This document shows positions 45,568-54,869 of a DNA stretch of 64,000 nt, piece after piece. Location: NCBI GenBank assembly GCA_947501045.1, contig CANMUI010000002.1, forward strand, positions 1-64,000, written 5' to 3'. Every line of letters starts with the position of its first letter. Position 1 is the stretch's first letter. The translations under genes were made by a program, and so were the position numbers. Origin of the DNA: an uncultured Psychrobacter sp. Its GTDB lineage: Bacteria; Pseudomonadota; Gammaproteobacteria; Pseudomonadales; Moraxellaceae. Under the pieces are notes generated by a model that worked only from the letters and a program-made list of their open reading frames with translations, ran no database searches and had not been told where the DNA came from.

Positions 45568-46680
45568 ATGCGTAAAGCCACTGTCACTATTAAACCTGCT
45601 GCACTCACTCACAATCTTATGCAGGTCAAAAAACGTACGCCGCATGCCAAAGTATTAGCAATGGTAAAAGCCAATGCTTATGGGCATGGTATTAAAGCCG
45701 TTCTGCCAGCGTTAAAACAAGCTGATGGTATTGGCGTTGCTAGTTTTACCGAAGCTTTGGAGGCACGCAATCTTGGTTGGAATAAAACTCTAGGATTAAT
45801 TGAGGGAGTGTTTAATGCCAGCGAGTGGCAACAGGCTATCGATTATGATTGTAGCTGCGTAATCCATCATACCCCGCAGCTGGACTGGGCGCTGGCCAAT
45901 GTACCTGACGCTACTAGCCCGGCGCGTACGGTATGGCTAAAATACAATACTGGTATGAACCGCTTAGGTTTTGATGATGAGAGTGTTATTCAAGCTGCAA
46001 AGCTTCTGTATGATGCAGGTTACCAGCTTGTTTTGACCACCCATTTTGCCAATGCCGATGACCGCAATCATCCTCTAAATACAGTCCAAATCCAGCGCTT
46101 TAGTAGTATGCTAGAGTACTTACGGGAGCATGTAAGCTCTGACATCAAAGGTTCTTTATGTAACTCAGCTGCCATTATAAACTTTCCAGAACACGCTTAT
46201 GATTGGGTGCGTCCCGGCATTATGCTTTATGGCAGCTCGCCTGTGAATCATAAACGCGCTGATGAATTAAATCTACGCTCTGCCATGGACTTTAGCGCGC
46301 AAATTATGGCGCTACAAACTATAAAAGCTGGTGATGCGGTGGGTTATGGCAGCCGCTGGACAGCGCTACAAGACACCAAAGTGGCACTGGTTAGTATTGG
46401 CTATGGTGACGGTTATCCCCGCGTCGTCAGTGACGAGGCTTATGTTAGCGTCGTAGATAGCCGCGACGAGCAAAATTACCACTGCCCTATTCGCGGACGC
46501 GTGGCGATGGATATGCTAGTCATTGATCTCAGCGGCGTCCCTGAAGATATCGCACTTGATAGTGAAGTGATGCTATGGGGCACGGTGCCGCATGTAGATG
46601 AGGTGGCAGCTTATGCCGGTACCATTGGTTATGAGCTATTATGCCGCTTGAGTGCTCGTCCGCTACGAGTGCTTGCTTAA
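45568..46680 (+). CDS. alr: Alanine racemase
   Basis: Alr makes D-alanine for peptidoglycan with PLP. The 370-residue protein has the PLP lysine in KVLAMVKANAYGHG near residue 35, KYNTGMNRLGF, the substrate region LTTHFANADD, RPGIMLYGSSP, and the catalytic tyrosine in AVGYGSRWTA. The C-terminal beta domain ends LLCRLSARPLRV. It follows dnaB, and the ribosome-binding site is weak. Whether this is the biosynthetic (alr) or catabolic (dadX) copy cannot be told from sequence, but no dadA is nearby. Confidence 0.96.
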   Translation: MRKATVTIKPAALTHNLMQVKKRTPHAKVLAMVKANAYGHGIKAVLPALKQADGIGVASFTEALEARNLGWNKTLGLIEGVFNASEWQQAIDYDCSCVIHHTPQLDWALANVPDATSPARTVWLKYNTGMNRLGFDDESVIQAAKLLYDAGYQLVLTTHFANADDRNHPLNTVQIQRFSSMLEYLREHVSSDIKGSLCNSAAIINFPEHAYDWVRPGIMLYGSSPVNHKRADELNLRSAMDFSAQIMALQTIKAGDAVGYGSRWTALQDTKVALVSIGYGDGYPRVVSDEAYVSVVDSRDEQNYHCPIRGRVAMDMLVIDLSGVPEDIALDSEVMLWGTVPHVDEVAAYAGTIGYELLCRLSARPLRVLA

Positions 46681-46811
46681 ACCTTCTACTATGCCTTGTA
46701 GATAGTCAGCACTCCTGTAATTTGGCGTTTACATTAAAGGTAATTACGCTATACTAAAAGTTTGCCATTATTTCACTGTTTTGTTGACCGTATTCAAACG
46801 CTAGGATTGCT

Positions 46812-47735
46812 ATGAGTGTGCGCCATTTTTTGACCTTATCTGATTTAACCAAGCTAGAGCTAGAGAATCTTATTAAACGTGCAAGCGAGCTACGCCGGAT
46901 GCAGCATGCCGGCGAGGTTTATCAGCCTTTTATAGGGCGTACACTAGGCATGATTTTTGAAAAATCATCTACCCGTACACGCATCTCTTTTGAGACTGGT
47001 ATGGGGCAGTTTGGCGGTAGTGCTATCTTTTTATCGCCCAGTGATACCCAGCTTGGGCGCGGTGAGCCATTAGAGGATTCAGCTCGCGTCATCTCCAGCA
47101 TGGTCGATATCATTATGATTCGTACCTTTGGGCACGAAAAAGTTGAGACCTTTGCCCAGTATTCAAGCGTCCCTATCATTAATGCTCTAACCGATGACTT
47201 TCATCCCTGCCAGCTGCTCGCTGACATGCAAACCTTCTATGAGCATCGCGGTAGTATTGAAAATAAAATCGTCACTTGGGTCGGCGACGGCAATAATATG
47301 TGCGCCTCCTTTATGCAGGCAGCCAACCAGTTTGGTTTTGAGCTGCGGATCGCTGCTCCTTATGGTTTTGAGCCTGATCCCAAACTATTGGAGCGTTTTT
47401 CGCACTGTGTCAGTTTGGTCGAAAATGTCGTCGACGCGGCTAAAGATGCCAGCTTAATTGTCACCGATGTTTGGGCAAGTATGGGACAAGAGTCTGAACA
47501 AAACACCCGCGCGCGCCGCTTTGCGCCTTATCAGGTCACGCCTTCATTGCTTGATAGAGCGGATCCTGAAGTTATTTTTATGCACTGCCTGCCGGCTCAT
47601 CGCGGTGAAGAGATCTCTTATGATATGCTTGATGATCCGCGTTCCGTAGTTTGGGATGAAGCTGAAAACCGCTTACATGCACAAAAAGCACTGATGGAGT
47701 TTTTACTAAAAGATAAAATTAAATTATCAGCGTAA
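46812..47735 (+). CDS. argF: Ornithine carbamoyltransferase
   Basis: ArgF makes citrulline from ornithine and carbamoyl phosphate in arginine synthesis. The 307 residues show the carbamoyl-phosphate loop SSTRTRISFETGM, HPCQLLADMQT, the ornithine site DVWASMGQE and HCLPAHRGEEI near the C-terminus. AGGA lies five bases before the ATG. The degradative form (arcB) would usually sit with arcA and arcC, which are absent here, so the anabolic role is preferred. Confidence 0.96.
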   Translation: MSVRHFLTLSDLTKLELENLIKRASELRRMQHAGEVYQPFIGRTLGMIFEKSSTRTRISFETGMGQFGGSAIFLSPSDTQLGRGEPLEDSARVISSMVDIIMIRTFGHEKVETFAQYSSVPIINALTDDFHPCQLLADMQTFYEHRGSIENKIVTWVGDGNNMCASFMQAANQFGFELRIAAPYGFEPDPKLLERFSHCVSLVENVVDAAKDASLIVTDVWASMGQESEQNTRARRFAPYQVTPSLLDRADPEVIFMHCLPAHRGEEISYDMLDDPRSVVWDEAENRLHAQKALMEFLLKDKIKLSA

Positions 47736-47772
47736 AGTCTAACTATAGATTTAGAGGTTTGTAAAAAGTCTT

Positions 47773-47795
47773 TAGGGTGCGTTTCAGGCACCCTA
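47773..47795. terminator. Bidirectional terminator between argF and rpiA
   Basis: TAGGGTGC (47773-47780) and GCACCCTA (47788-47795) form a perfect, GC-rich stem around GTTTCAG. It lies between the convergent argF and rpiA stops. T tracts are present but weak on both sides. Confidence 0.75.
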
Positions 47796-47810
47796 CTTCT
47801 CATTCAGACG

Positions 47811-48470
47811 CTAACGCTTTAGAGTCTCAACTCCATCATGTCCTGCCTTTAATAAAATATCGGCTTGATTGGCGGCAAAAATACCATTGCATACGACCCC
47901 AACGATATTATTAAGCTCTTTTTCAAGTGCGATAGGATTACTGACATCCAAATCATAAGTATCTAGGATCACGTTGCCATAATCGGTCACAAAGCCTTCA
48001 CGGTATATAGGCTCTCCTCCCAGCTGCGCTAATTGCCGTGCCACATAAGATCGCGCTTGTGGTAGCACCTCGATCGGTACAGGAAAATCGCGGCCTAATA
48101 TCTCTACGCTTTTGCTAGCATCAACCATACAGATAAAAGTATTGGACGCCGCTGCAACGATTTTTTCACGAGTTAACGCGCCGCCGCCGCCTTTGATCAG
48201 CTGTAGATGCTGATTGACTTCATCCGCGCCATCAATATAGATATCTAGCGTACCTGCAAAATTAAGATCGACAATATCAATCCCCAAAGCCTTGAGCTTA
48301 TCTTCGGTCACTTGCGAGCTGGCAACCGCGCCAGCAAGACGAAATTTAGGCAGTAGCTCAATCAAACAATTGACGGTACTGCCCGTCCCTACTCCAAGTA
48401 TCATATCGTCTTCAATGTACTGGAGCGCTGCTTTGGCAGCGGCTTGCTTTTGGGCGTGCTGATCGCTCAT
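47811..48470 (-). CDS. rpiA: Ribose-5-phosphate isomerase A
   Basis: RpiA interconverts ribose 5-phosphate and ribulose 5-phosphate in the pentose phosphate pathway. The length of 219 residues equals that of E. coli. Visible motifs are LGVGTGSTVNCLIELL, the catalytic segment YIDGADEVNQ, LIKGGGGALTREKIVA (catalytic residues) and NVILDTYDLDVSNP. GAGGAC precedes the ATG. It is divergent from ilvA, a pairing also seen in other gammaproteobacteria. Confidence 0.97.
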   Translation of the reverse strand: MSDQHAQKQAAAKAALQYIEDDMILGVGTGSTVNCLIELLPKFRLAGAVASSQVTEDKLKALGIDIVDLNFAGTLDIYIDGADEVNQHLQLIKGGGGALTREKIVAAASNTFICMVDASKSVEILGRDFPVPIEVLPQARSYVARQLAQLGGEPIYREGFVTDYGNVILDTYDLDVSNPIALEKELNNIVGVVCNGIFAANQADILLKAGHDGVETLKR

Positions 48471-48646
48471 AGTAAGTCCTCGGCAGAGTTGATTTTGACA
48501 AGATAAGGATAAAATGAGCGGTTATTATAACTGATGTCAACTCAATAATGCCGAAAATAGTGCAAAAAATGCAATTGTATCTTGCACGATGAACAAAAAC
48601 AGCATAGTCTAATCTATTTCTTTTTTTACCTTATTTAGGAGTCATT

Positions 48647-50200
48647 ATGCTGTCACATTGGGTACGCGCCATTTTGCAAGCCACCGTTTATGACGTTGCC
48701 ATCCAAACCCCACTTGAGCCTGCACCCAAGCTGACCCAGCGTTTTGCTAATGACATCCGTCTAAAACGCGAAGACTTACAACCGGTTTTTTCCTTTAAAC
48801 TGCGTGGCGCTTATAACCGTATCAGCCAATTAAGTACTGAGCAAAAGGCGCGCGGCGTTATTTGCGCCTCAGCGGGTAATCATGCTCAAGGCGTTGCCTA
48901 CTCTGCTCGTGAATTGATGCTGAACAACATTATTGTCATGCCGACCACTACGCCTGACATCAAAGTTAATGCGGTCAAAGCGCTTGGTGGTAATGTTGAC
49001 TTGTATGGTGACAGCTTCGATGAGGCTAATCGCTACGCCATTGATCGCGCCGCGCGTGAAGGCTTGACCTTTATACCGCCCTATGACGACGAGCTGGTTA
49101 TCGCTGGTCAGGGCACTATTGGGCTTGAAATCAGCCAGCAGTGGCGCAGCGTAGATTACGTGTTTGTAGCGGTAGGCGGTGGCGGTCTGATCTCAGGCAT
49201 TGCTGCCTTTTTAGGAGAAGTCGCCCCGCATATCAAAGTCATTGCGGTAGAGCCAGTAGAATCAGCTTGCCTAAAAGCGGCGCTTGCAGCTGGCGAGCGC
49301 GTCAAACTTGAGCAAGTCGGCCTGTTCGTTGATGGGGTCGCTGTAGCGCAGATAGGTGAGCTGCCGTTTGAGGTGGTACGCACCCAAAAGAGTGACGGTT
49401 CAGGTCCTGTGGTTGAGCCTGAGGTAGTCACTTGTACTAATGATGAGGTCTGCGCTGCAGTGAAGGATATCTTTGAAGAAAACCGTAGCATCGTTGAGCC
49501 TGCAGGCGCGCTATCGGTTGCTGGCATGAAAAAGTATATCGATGCTAATAACTTACAAGGCAAAAACTGCGTGGGTATTATCTGCGGCGCTAACATGAAC
49601 TTTGATCGTCTGCGTTATATCGCTGAGCGAACTGAGATTGGTGAGAAAAAAGAAGCTATCTTTGCCGTCACTATTCCTGAGCAAACCGGCGCATTTTTAA
49701 ACTTTTGCCGTAGTTTGCATGGCCGCAATATCACTGAATTTAACTACCGGGCGGATAATCAATTATCGCCGGACTCTATGGAACCTGCCTCTATATTTGT
49801 AGGCATTGGTCTAAAAGAAGGCGATAAAGAGCGGCAAACCATCAGCAAACAGCTACAGAGTGATGGCTACGTGGCTTATGATTTAACTGATGATGATATT
49901 GCTAAATCTCATATCCGGCATCTGATTGGCGGGCATGCAAATGTCAAAAACGAACAACTATTAAAAGTAGCTTTTCCTGAGCGCCCTGGTGCGCTTTTAA
50001 CCTTTTTAGAAAAACTGGGCAATGATTTTAATATCACTTTATTCCATTATCGCAACCACGGCGCCGCTGAAGGTCGTGTGCTTGTTGGCCTGCAAGCCTC
50101 TGAGAATAATTCACGTTTATTGCAAGATGCTCTGCTTGATATCGGTTATGAGTGCACCATGCTTAATGACAATATCGGTTATCAGCTATTTTTAAAGTAG
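48647..50200 (+). CDS. ilvA: Threonine ammonia-lyase, biosynthetic
   Basis: IlvA deaminates threonine to 2-oxobutanoate, the first committed step to isoleucine, with PLP. The length of 517 residues is close to E. coli IlvA (514). The catalytic part has the PLP lysine in FSFKLRGAYNR (near residue 58), CASAGNHAQGVAYSA, and the phosphate-binding VGGGGLISGIAA. The C-terminus has two ACT-like regulatory repeats (AVTIPEQTGAFLNFCRSL and VAFPERPGALLTFLEKLG), so isoleucine feedback is likely and the catabolic TdcB type is excluded. AGGAG precedes the ATG. Confidence 0.97.
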   Translation: MLSHWVRAILQATVYDVAIQTPLEPAPKLTQRFANDIRLKREDLQPVFSFKLRGAYNRISQLSTEQKARGVICASAGNHAQGVAYSARELMLNNIIVMPTTTPDIKVNAVKALGGNVDLYGDSFDEANRYAIDRAAREGLTFIPPYDDELVIAGQGTIGLEISQQWRSVDYVFVAVGGGGLISGIAAFLGEVAPHIKVIAVEPVESACLKAALAAGERVKLEQVGLFVDGVAVAQIGELPFEVVRTQKSDGSGPVVEPEVVTCTNDEVCAAVKDIFEENRSIVEPAGALSVAGMKKYIDANNLQGKNCVGIICGANMNFDRLRYIAERTEIGEKKEAIFAVTIPEQTGAFLNFCRSLHGRNITEFNYRADNQLSPDSMEPASIFVGIGLKEGDKERQTISKQLQSDGYVAYDLTDDDIAKSHIRHLIGGHANVKNEQLLKVAFPERPGALLTFLEKLGNDFNITLFHYRNHGAAEGRVLVGLQASENNSRLLQDALLDIGYECTMLNDNIGYQLFLK

Positions 50201-50302
50201 TTGTTTTTGGAATGATTGGCTTTTAATTGGCAAATAAATCACCATTTATGTGTTATCTCATTGTTGTTAAAGTATTTTTGAAGATTAATCAAAGAGGTTT
50301 TA

Positions 50303-50743
50303 ATGAGCAAACACAATAAGAACCATAACCAGCCGAGCCACAGTCAACCTGATGCTGAGCGTATGCGTATCGATAAATGGCTGTGGGCGGCGCGATTCTA
50401 TCGAACGCGTACCCTTGCTAAAGAAGCTATAGAGAGTGGCCGTGTGCACTATGCTGGTAGCCGTGTAAAGACCAGTAAAGAGGTTACTGTGGGGGACGAG
50501 CTACAAATTCGTCAGGGTTCTGCGACGGCGATGACTGAAAAGACTGTCATTGTAGAAGCATTAACCGCCCAGCGTGGCAATGCAACAGCAGCGCAAGTCT
50601 TGTACTCAGAAACTAAGGAGAGCCTGAGTCGCCGGGCTTACTATGCAGAGCAGCGCAAATTGGCTAATCTGGCGCGTCCCGACAACAAACCCAATAAGAA
50701 ACAGCGCCGCGATTTACAACGTTTCAAAGACAATCAAGACTAG
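50303..50743 (+). CDS. hslR: S4-domain heat-shock protein Hsp15 (ribosome rescue)
   Basis: Hsp15 binds the 50S subunit carrying stuck peptidyl-tRNA and helps recycling. The 146 residues hold an S4 RNA-binding domain at about 22-75 (MRIDKWLWAARFYRTRTLA, AIESGRVHYAGSRVKTSKEV, VGDELQIRQG). A basic C-terminal helix is rich in Lys and Arg, and a His/Gln/Asn-rich start (first 20 residues) is not conserved. AGAGG precedes the ATG. It lies 102 bases after ilvA. Confidence 0.9.
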   Translation: MSKHNKNHNQPSHSQPDAERMRIDKWLWAARFYRTRTLAKEAIESGRVHYAGSRVKTSKEVTVGDELQIRQGSATAMTEKTVIVEALTAQRGNATAAQVLYSETKESLSRRAYYAEQRKLANLARPDNKPNKKQRRDLQRFKDNQD

Positions 50744-51024
50744 ATAGTTATAATCAGTCTACTTTAAAATCGATACAATTGCGATATCAGCGTATCAACT
50801 TTACTTTGAACTAAATTATTTTGAACTAAATATAGTCACGAATCATTACTGATTCTATTGATTGCTACTCATTTGCTTACATACGCTCGCTCTTGCCATT
50901 TATCGTATTAACGGTTAGGCTGGACGCTGATTAATTTACCTTGTCATGTGCTTATAAACTGCCCTAACGAGGCGATAATTTATAGCATCTGTTTTATAAT
51001 AAGTGGTCATAAAAAGGTCATATT

Positions 51025-51522
51025 ATGCTGATTAAAGATTCTACTCCCTCCTCTGTATTAATAGTATGTTTAGGCAATATTTGCAGATCACCGACTGCTG
51101 AGGAGATTTTTCGTCAACAAGCTGCCATTGCTGGTCTTGATATTAAGATAGACTCTGCAGGCACTGGTGATTGGAATATAGGTAATACTCCCGATAAGCG
51201 CTCGCAGCGTCATGCCAAATCTCATGGCTATAACATTAGTAAGTTGGTTGCCCGCCAAGTGAACGCCGATGATTTTCGTAATTTTGATCTGATACTGGCA
51301 ATGGACACGCAAAACCTAGCAGATCTACAGCGCATAAAAGATAGTATTACTAACTCAGATCAGAGCCTAGCTGCGCTGGCATTATTTAGTGAAGAAGATC
51401 CAACCTACGGCGGTGATGATGTACCAGATCCGTATCAAGGGGATGAAGATGATTTTGAAGAGGTCATCAAGCGCATTGAATCAAGCGCACAAGCTTGGAT
51501 TGAAAGCTGGAAAACCAATTAA
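51025..51522 (+). CDS. Low-molecular-weight protein-tyrosine phosphatase
   Basis: This is a small cytoplasmic phosphatase. The P-loop CLGNICR at residues 15-21 gives the nucleophile Cys15 and Arg21 (CX5R), followed by SPTAE. The general acid lies in DVPDPYQGDEDDFEE near residue 131. The length of 165 is normal. Bacterial members act on tyrosine kinases of capsule export or on small phosphoesters; no capsule or kinase gene is adjacent, so the target is unknown. It lies directly upstream of murB (48 bases) with AAGG before its ATG. The pair may be co-transcribed. Confidence 0.93.
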   Translation: MLIKDSTPSSVLIVCLGNICRSPTAEEIFRQQAAIAGLDIKIDSAGTGDWNIGNTPDKRSQRHAKSHGYNISKLVARQVNADDFRNFDLILAMDTQNLADLQRIKDSITNSDQSLAALALFSEEDPTYGGDDVPDPYQGDEDDFEEVIKRIESSAQAWIESWKTN

Positions 51523-51570
51523 ATACTAAAGATTAGTTTTGATAGTATTTATTATTTTAAAGGTTGTCTT

Positions 51571-52671
51571 ATGACTACAGCGTTATCCTCTACTTGTGGT
51601 ACTCAATATCAGCACTCACACAATTTATCTGCCGCCAACACTATGGCGCTTGCTTGTACAGCTGATAGCGTAGTTACTTTAACCAATGAAGCACAGCTTG
51701 AGGCTTTTATGGCAACTACGCAGGAGTCGCAGCCGTTATTTGTTTTATCAGGTGGTAGTAATGTACTGCTGCCAGACCAGCTACATGCTACGGTACTACG
51801 GCCAAAAATGCTCGGCATTACTGTCACTGCACAGACACCAGATTATGTTGATATCGAAGTTATGGCAGGTGAAGATTGGCATGATTTAGTGGTATATACG
51901 ATCGATCAAGGCTGGTATGGCCTCGAGAACTTAGCACTAATTCCAGGATTGACGGGAGCGGCTCCCGTACAAAATATTGGCGCTTATGGAGTACAACTAG
52001 AGGATCGTTTGCAGTATGTTCGCGCTTATCACCTGCCCAGTCAGACTTGGCACCATTTAGATGCTGCTGATTGTCAGTTTGGCTATCGAGATAGTATTTT
52101 TAAGCGTACGCCCAATACTTGGCTTATTAGCCGCGTAGGTTTGCGTCTACATACCGATGCAACCCATGTTTTAGCCAGTTACGGCGATGTACAAACGGTA
52201 GCTCATACTTATGCTAAGCAGCAAGAACGCACACAAATTACGCCTGCTGATGTGATGCAAGCAATTATTGATATCCGTCAGCAAAAGCTTCCTGATCCCA
52301 AAAGGCTGCCTAATTGCGGTAGCTTTTTTCAAAATCCTATTATCAGTCAAAACCAGTTTATATTATTGCAAGCCAGCTATCCTAATATCGTTGGCTACCC
52401 TATGCCGGAGTCTACGGTTAAAGTGGCGGCAGGCTGGCTGATAGAGCAAGCCGGACTAAAAGGCGGCGGGGTCGAGCCTATCATTACTCATCAAAAGCAA
52501 GCTCTGGTACTGACTAATCATCGTCCTTATCTGGCAACTCAAGCTGACGTAGCAGCGGCGCAAGATTATATTATAAGCTGTGTTTATGAAAAATTTGCTA
52601 TCACCTTAGTGCGAGAGCCTGTTTGGGTGAATGCTAGTGGTAAGATCGGACACGGCGAGTATGAAGTCTAA
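51571..52671 (+). CDS. murB: UDP-N-acetylenolpyruvoylglucosamine reductase
   Basis: MurB reduces UDP-GlcNAc-enolpyruvate to UDP-MurNAc using NADPH and FAD, an early step of peptidoglycan synthesis. The 366-residue type I MurB has NTMALACTADSVV, the FAD segments FVLSGGSNVLLP and LENLALIPGLTGAAPVQNIGAYG, the substrate-binding YRDSIFK, and NCGSFFQNPI with the catalytic serine. The C-terminus includes KVAAGWLIEQAGLKG. AAGG precedes the ATG. Its last 11 bases overlap the start of the YdcF-type gene. Confidence 0.96.
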   Translation: MTTALSSTCGTQYQHSHNLSAANTMALACTADSVVTLTNEAQLEAFMATTQESQPLFVLSGGSNVLLPDQLHATVLRPKMLGITVTAQTPDYVDIEVMAGEDWHDLVVYTIDQGWYGLENLALIPGLTGAAPVQNIGAYGVQLEDRLQYVRAYHLPSQTWHHLDAADCQFGYRDSIFKRTPNTWLISRVGLRLHTDATHVLASYGDVQTVAHTYAKQQERTQITPADVMQAIIDIRQQKLPDPKRLPNCGSFFQNPIISQNQFILLQASYPNIVGYPMPESTVKVAAGWLIEQAGLKGGGVEPIITHQKQALVLTNHRPYLATQADVAAAQDYIISCVYEKFAITLVREPVWVNASGKIGHGEYEV

Positions 52672-53449
52672 ACGGTGGTTGTCAAAGCAGCTCTGGTCAA
52701 AGCGCTTATGGAAGTACTATTTGCGTTCAGCTGAGCGTACCCTTAAAGTATTTCGTATTATTAATATTACCTTTTTACTCGGCGCAACAGTCGTTATTTT
52801 AGTTCTCTTAAGTCTATTTACGCCGCTGTTTTCTCGTAGTGTCATCTACATTATGCAGCATTTGCCCCTACCCGTACTACCAGAGGATGCTGTGAGTTTG
52901 CCACCATCTGCATATGTGGTACTTGGCGGTGGCCTGACCAATGATAATAATAACCACATTATTCTCAACGACTATAGCCTTAAGCGCGTTCGCACTGCGG
53001 CAACAGCTTATCATGATCATCCTCTACCCATTATCTTAAGCGGTGCTGAAGCACCTTGGCTTGGTCAGTGGCTTATTGAACATGGTATCGATGAACCTAT
53101 TAGCGAAAACGCTAGTATGAACACTTGTGAGAATGCACGATTTACCGCCAAACGGGTGGCTTTGTCCCATGTTTATCTGATTACAGACGGCTACCATATG
53201 GCACGTGCTCGGCGCCAATTTGCTTTAAACGGCATTAACAGCACCCCTATTAGGGCGCCTTTGCCAGTTAATAGGGATTGGACAGAGCCTGCACAAAACT
53301 TAATCCATTCAAGGCGAGCGGTATATGAGATAGCCGCGTATCTGCGTGATGTACTACGTCCACAAAAAGACTGTCGCCGGGCAGAAGATATGAGTACCGA
53401 GCAGTTGCTAACGCCGCGGGGCAAGGCCATTAACACCTCTTCTAATTAG
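52661..53449 (+). CDS. YdcF/SanA-family (DUF218) membrane protein
   Basis: The protein is inner-membrane anchored with a domain facing the periplasm. The basic N-terminus is followed by one hydrophobic helix (VILVLLSLFTPLF region, residues about 30-60), then a DUF218 domain with YVVLGGGLT, PIILSGAEAPW, SMNTCENARFTAK, and YLITDGYHMARARRQFAL. Family members such as SanA and ElyC act in envelope permeability and wall precursor metabolism; the exact reaction is not known. ATG 52661 overlaps murB by 11 bases. An earlier in-frame ATG at 52631 would overlap more and lacks support. Coupling to murB fits a role in wall synthesis. Confidence 0.85.
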   Translation: MKSKRWLSKQLWSKRLWKYYLRSAERTLKVFRIINITFLLGATVVILVLLSLFTPLFSRSVIYIMQHLPLPVLPEDAVSLPPSAYVVLGGGLTNDNNNHIILNDYSLKRVRTAATAYHDHPLPIILSGAEAPWLGQWLIEHGIDEPISENASMNTCENARFTAKRVALSHVYLITDGYHMARARRQFALNGINSTPIRAPLPVNRDWTEPAQNLIHSRRAVYEIAAYLRDVLRPQKDCRRAEDMSTEQLLTPRGKAINTSSN

Positions 53450-53608
53450 AAAACATCATCTAACTACATATGCTACCGTTTACCTATATCTGGTTTGTTT
53501 GGTTAAATTTATGATAGTAAAGCCATACACTTTCACCTATAGAGGTCATTTATTGTCCTCATAATGAGCGTATAATACTCTTAAGAAACGCTAGTACAGA
53601 GGTCTGCC

Positions 53609-53908
53609 ATGCTCAGTATATTTTTACTCATTCCATTAAGTTTAATGCTGTTTGTGGTGGCTATTTGGGCGGTGCGTTACGCTGTCAAATCTAATCAGTT
53701 TGAAGACTTAGACAACGCCTCCCAGCGCATTATCTTAGATGACAGACAAGAGCGTCGGCAGGTACTGCAAGCTCATGAGCACGCAAACTCTGATATTGAG
53801 GCTGATAAGATAGCTACTGACCAAGCAATAACAGATGATGCATCGATAGATGACATTAGAAGAGATGAAGATCAGAAAGTAAGCCGTAGAGATGATAATA
53901 AGCGCTAG
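53609..53908 (+). CDS. ccoS: Cbb3-type cytochrome oxidase assembly protein CcoS
   Basis: CcoS is a short membrane protein needed for cofactor insertion into cbb3 oxidase. Residues 1-28 form one helix (LSIFLLIPLSLMLFVVAIWAV), followed by the family's short signature RYAVKSNQFEDLDNASQRIILDD. The last 50 residues, rich in Asp, Arg and Glu, are an extension beyond the usual 50-70-residue protein. AGAGG precedes the ATG. The TauE/UreH-like gene follows after 33 bases. No ccoNOPQ or ccoGHI genes are in the window. Confidence 0.9.
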   Translation: MLSIFLLIPLSLMLFVVAIWAVRYAVKSNQFEDLDNASQRIILDDRQERRQVLQAHEHANSDIEADKIATDQAITDDASIDDIRRDEDQKVSRRDDNKR

Positions 53909-53941
53909 CGAATTTTACAGATTATTAGGAGCTCTTTTTCT

Positions 53942-54730
53942 ATGACCGTAGCCTTACTCGTTGCCGCATTATTAATGGGTTTTTTTGGTTCACCGCACTG
54001 CTTAGGTATGTGTGGCGGCTTGGTTGCAGCTTTTGGTTTGTCTATGCAAGACGTCAGTCCTGCCAAACGTCGTGGCCTGATTGCAACTTATCATGTTGGT
54101 CGTCTACTCAGCTACGCTTCGCTAGGATTAATTGCAGGTCTAATCGGCACCACGGTGTTAGCGCCCTTTATGGTAGGCAACAGTCTGCCGCGTATATTAT
54201 TGGGCTTAGTACTGGTGTTTGTCGGTATGACTATGCTGGGACTACCTTTTTTGAATAAGCTTGAACGTGTAGGCATGCGCTTTTGGCAAGCTTTGGCACC
54301 CCTGCGCAAAAAAGTATTTCCCCTAAATACTTATCCGCGTGCATTAGCGGCAGGTCTATTGTGGGGGTTTTTACCCTGCGGCTTGGTTTATGGCGCGCTG
54401 CTCATTGCTATTGTTGCCCATGATCCTTTAAGTGGTGCTGCGCTGATGTTCGTTTTCGGTTTAGGCACTATCCCGATGTTGGTTGCCACCCATAATACTG
54501 TAAGCTGGCTTCGCAATCAGATTGGGCGTTTGCGTCTACGACAGATGAATGGTGCTATCATGATGATATCAGGGCTGGCCGTTATTGCCGTCCCTATAGT
54601 TATGGCTAATATGCATAGTGATCATAATGGCGATGCCCAGATGGATCATAGTAGTCATACTGCAATGCCAGCTGAAACGAGTGAACACCTCGGACATGAT
54701 ATGGCGACGATGTCTGATGAAGCTCAATAA
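53942..54730 (+). CDS. TauE/UreH-like membrane protein with His/Met-rich tail
   Basis: This six-helix inner-membrane protein of the UreH_2/cytochrome-biogenesis group is often found beside ccoS. The 262 residues start with helix 1 carrying GFFGSPHCLGMCGGLVAAFG, where the HxxxC-x3-C pattern resembles metal sites of copper or nickel transporters. WGFLPCGLVYGALL repeats a Pro-Cys-Gly motif in mid-protein. After the last helix comes a 50-residue tail rich in His, Met and Asp (MANMHSDHNGDAQMDHSSH and more), which looks like a copper-binding arm. Its place next to ccoS suggests copper delivery to cbb3 oxidase; that role is inferred. Confidence 0.83.
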   Translation: MTVALLVAALLMGFFGSPHCLGMCGGLVAAFGLSMQDVSPAKRRGLIATYHVGRLLSYASLGLIAGLIGTTVLAPFMVGNSLPRILLGLVLVFVGMTMLGLPFLNKLERVGMRFWQALAPLRKKVFPLNTYPRALAAGLLWGFLPCGLVYGALLIAIVAHDPLSGAALMFVFGLGTIPMLVATHNTVSWLRNQIGRLRLRQMNGAIMMISGLAVIAVPIVMANMHSDHNGDAQMDHSSHTAMPAETSEHLGHDMATMSDEAQ

Positions 54731-54869
54731 GGCCTATTAAAAATAGCGCTTAGTCATAAGCCAGCGCTAACGATATAGCAGCAGTGTAAAGAGTCCTAAA
54801 TATTACCTATAACATTACAAATAGCTTATGGCTCATTCTTTTACGATCTAGGTCTATTTGATTTAACCT

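Noticed and set aside
49156..49596. 146-codon open frame antisense to ilvA
   Set aside because: Its Ser/Thr/Pro-rich translation is typical of antisense shadows, and ilvA is complete and conserved on the other strand.
51609..51827. Open frame antisense to the start of murB
   Set aside because: No ribosome-binding site or recognisable domain; fully covered by murB.
53571..53576. TATAAT as a promoter for ccoS
   Set aside because: The nearest -35-like hexamer (TTGTCC) is only 12 bases away, too close for sigma-70, and no extended -10 is present.
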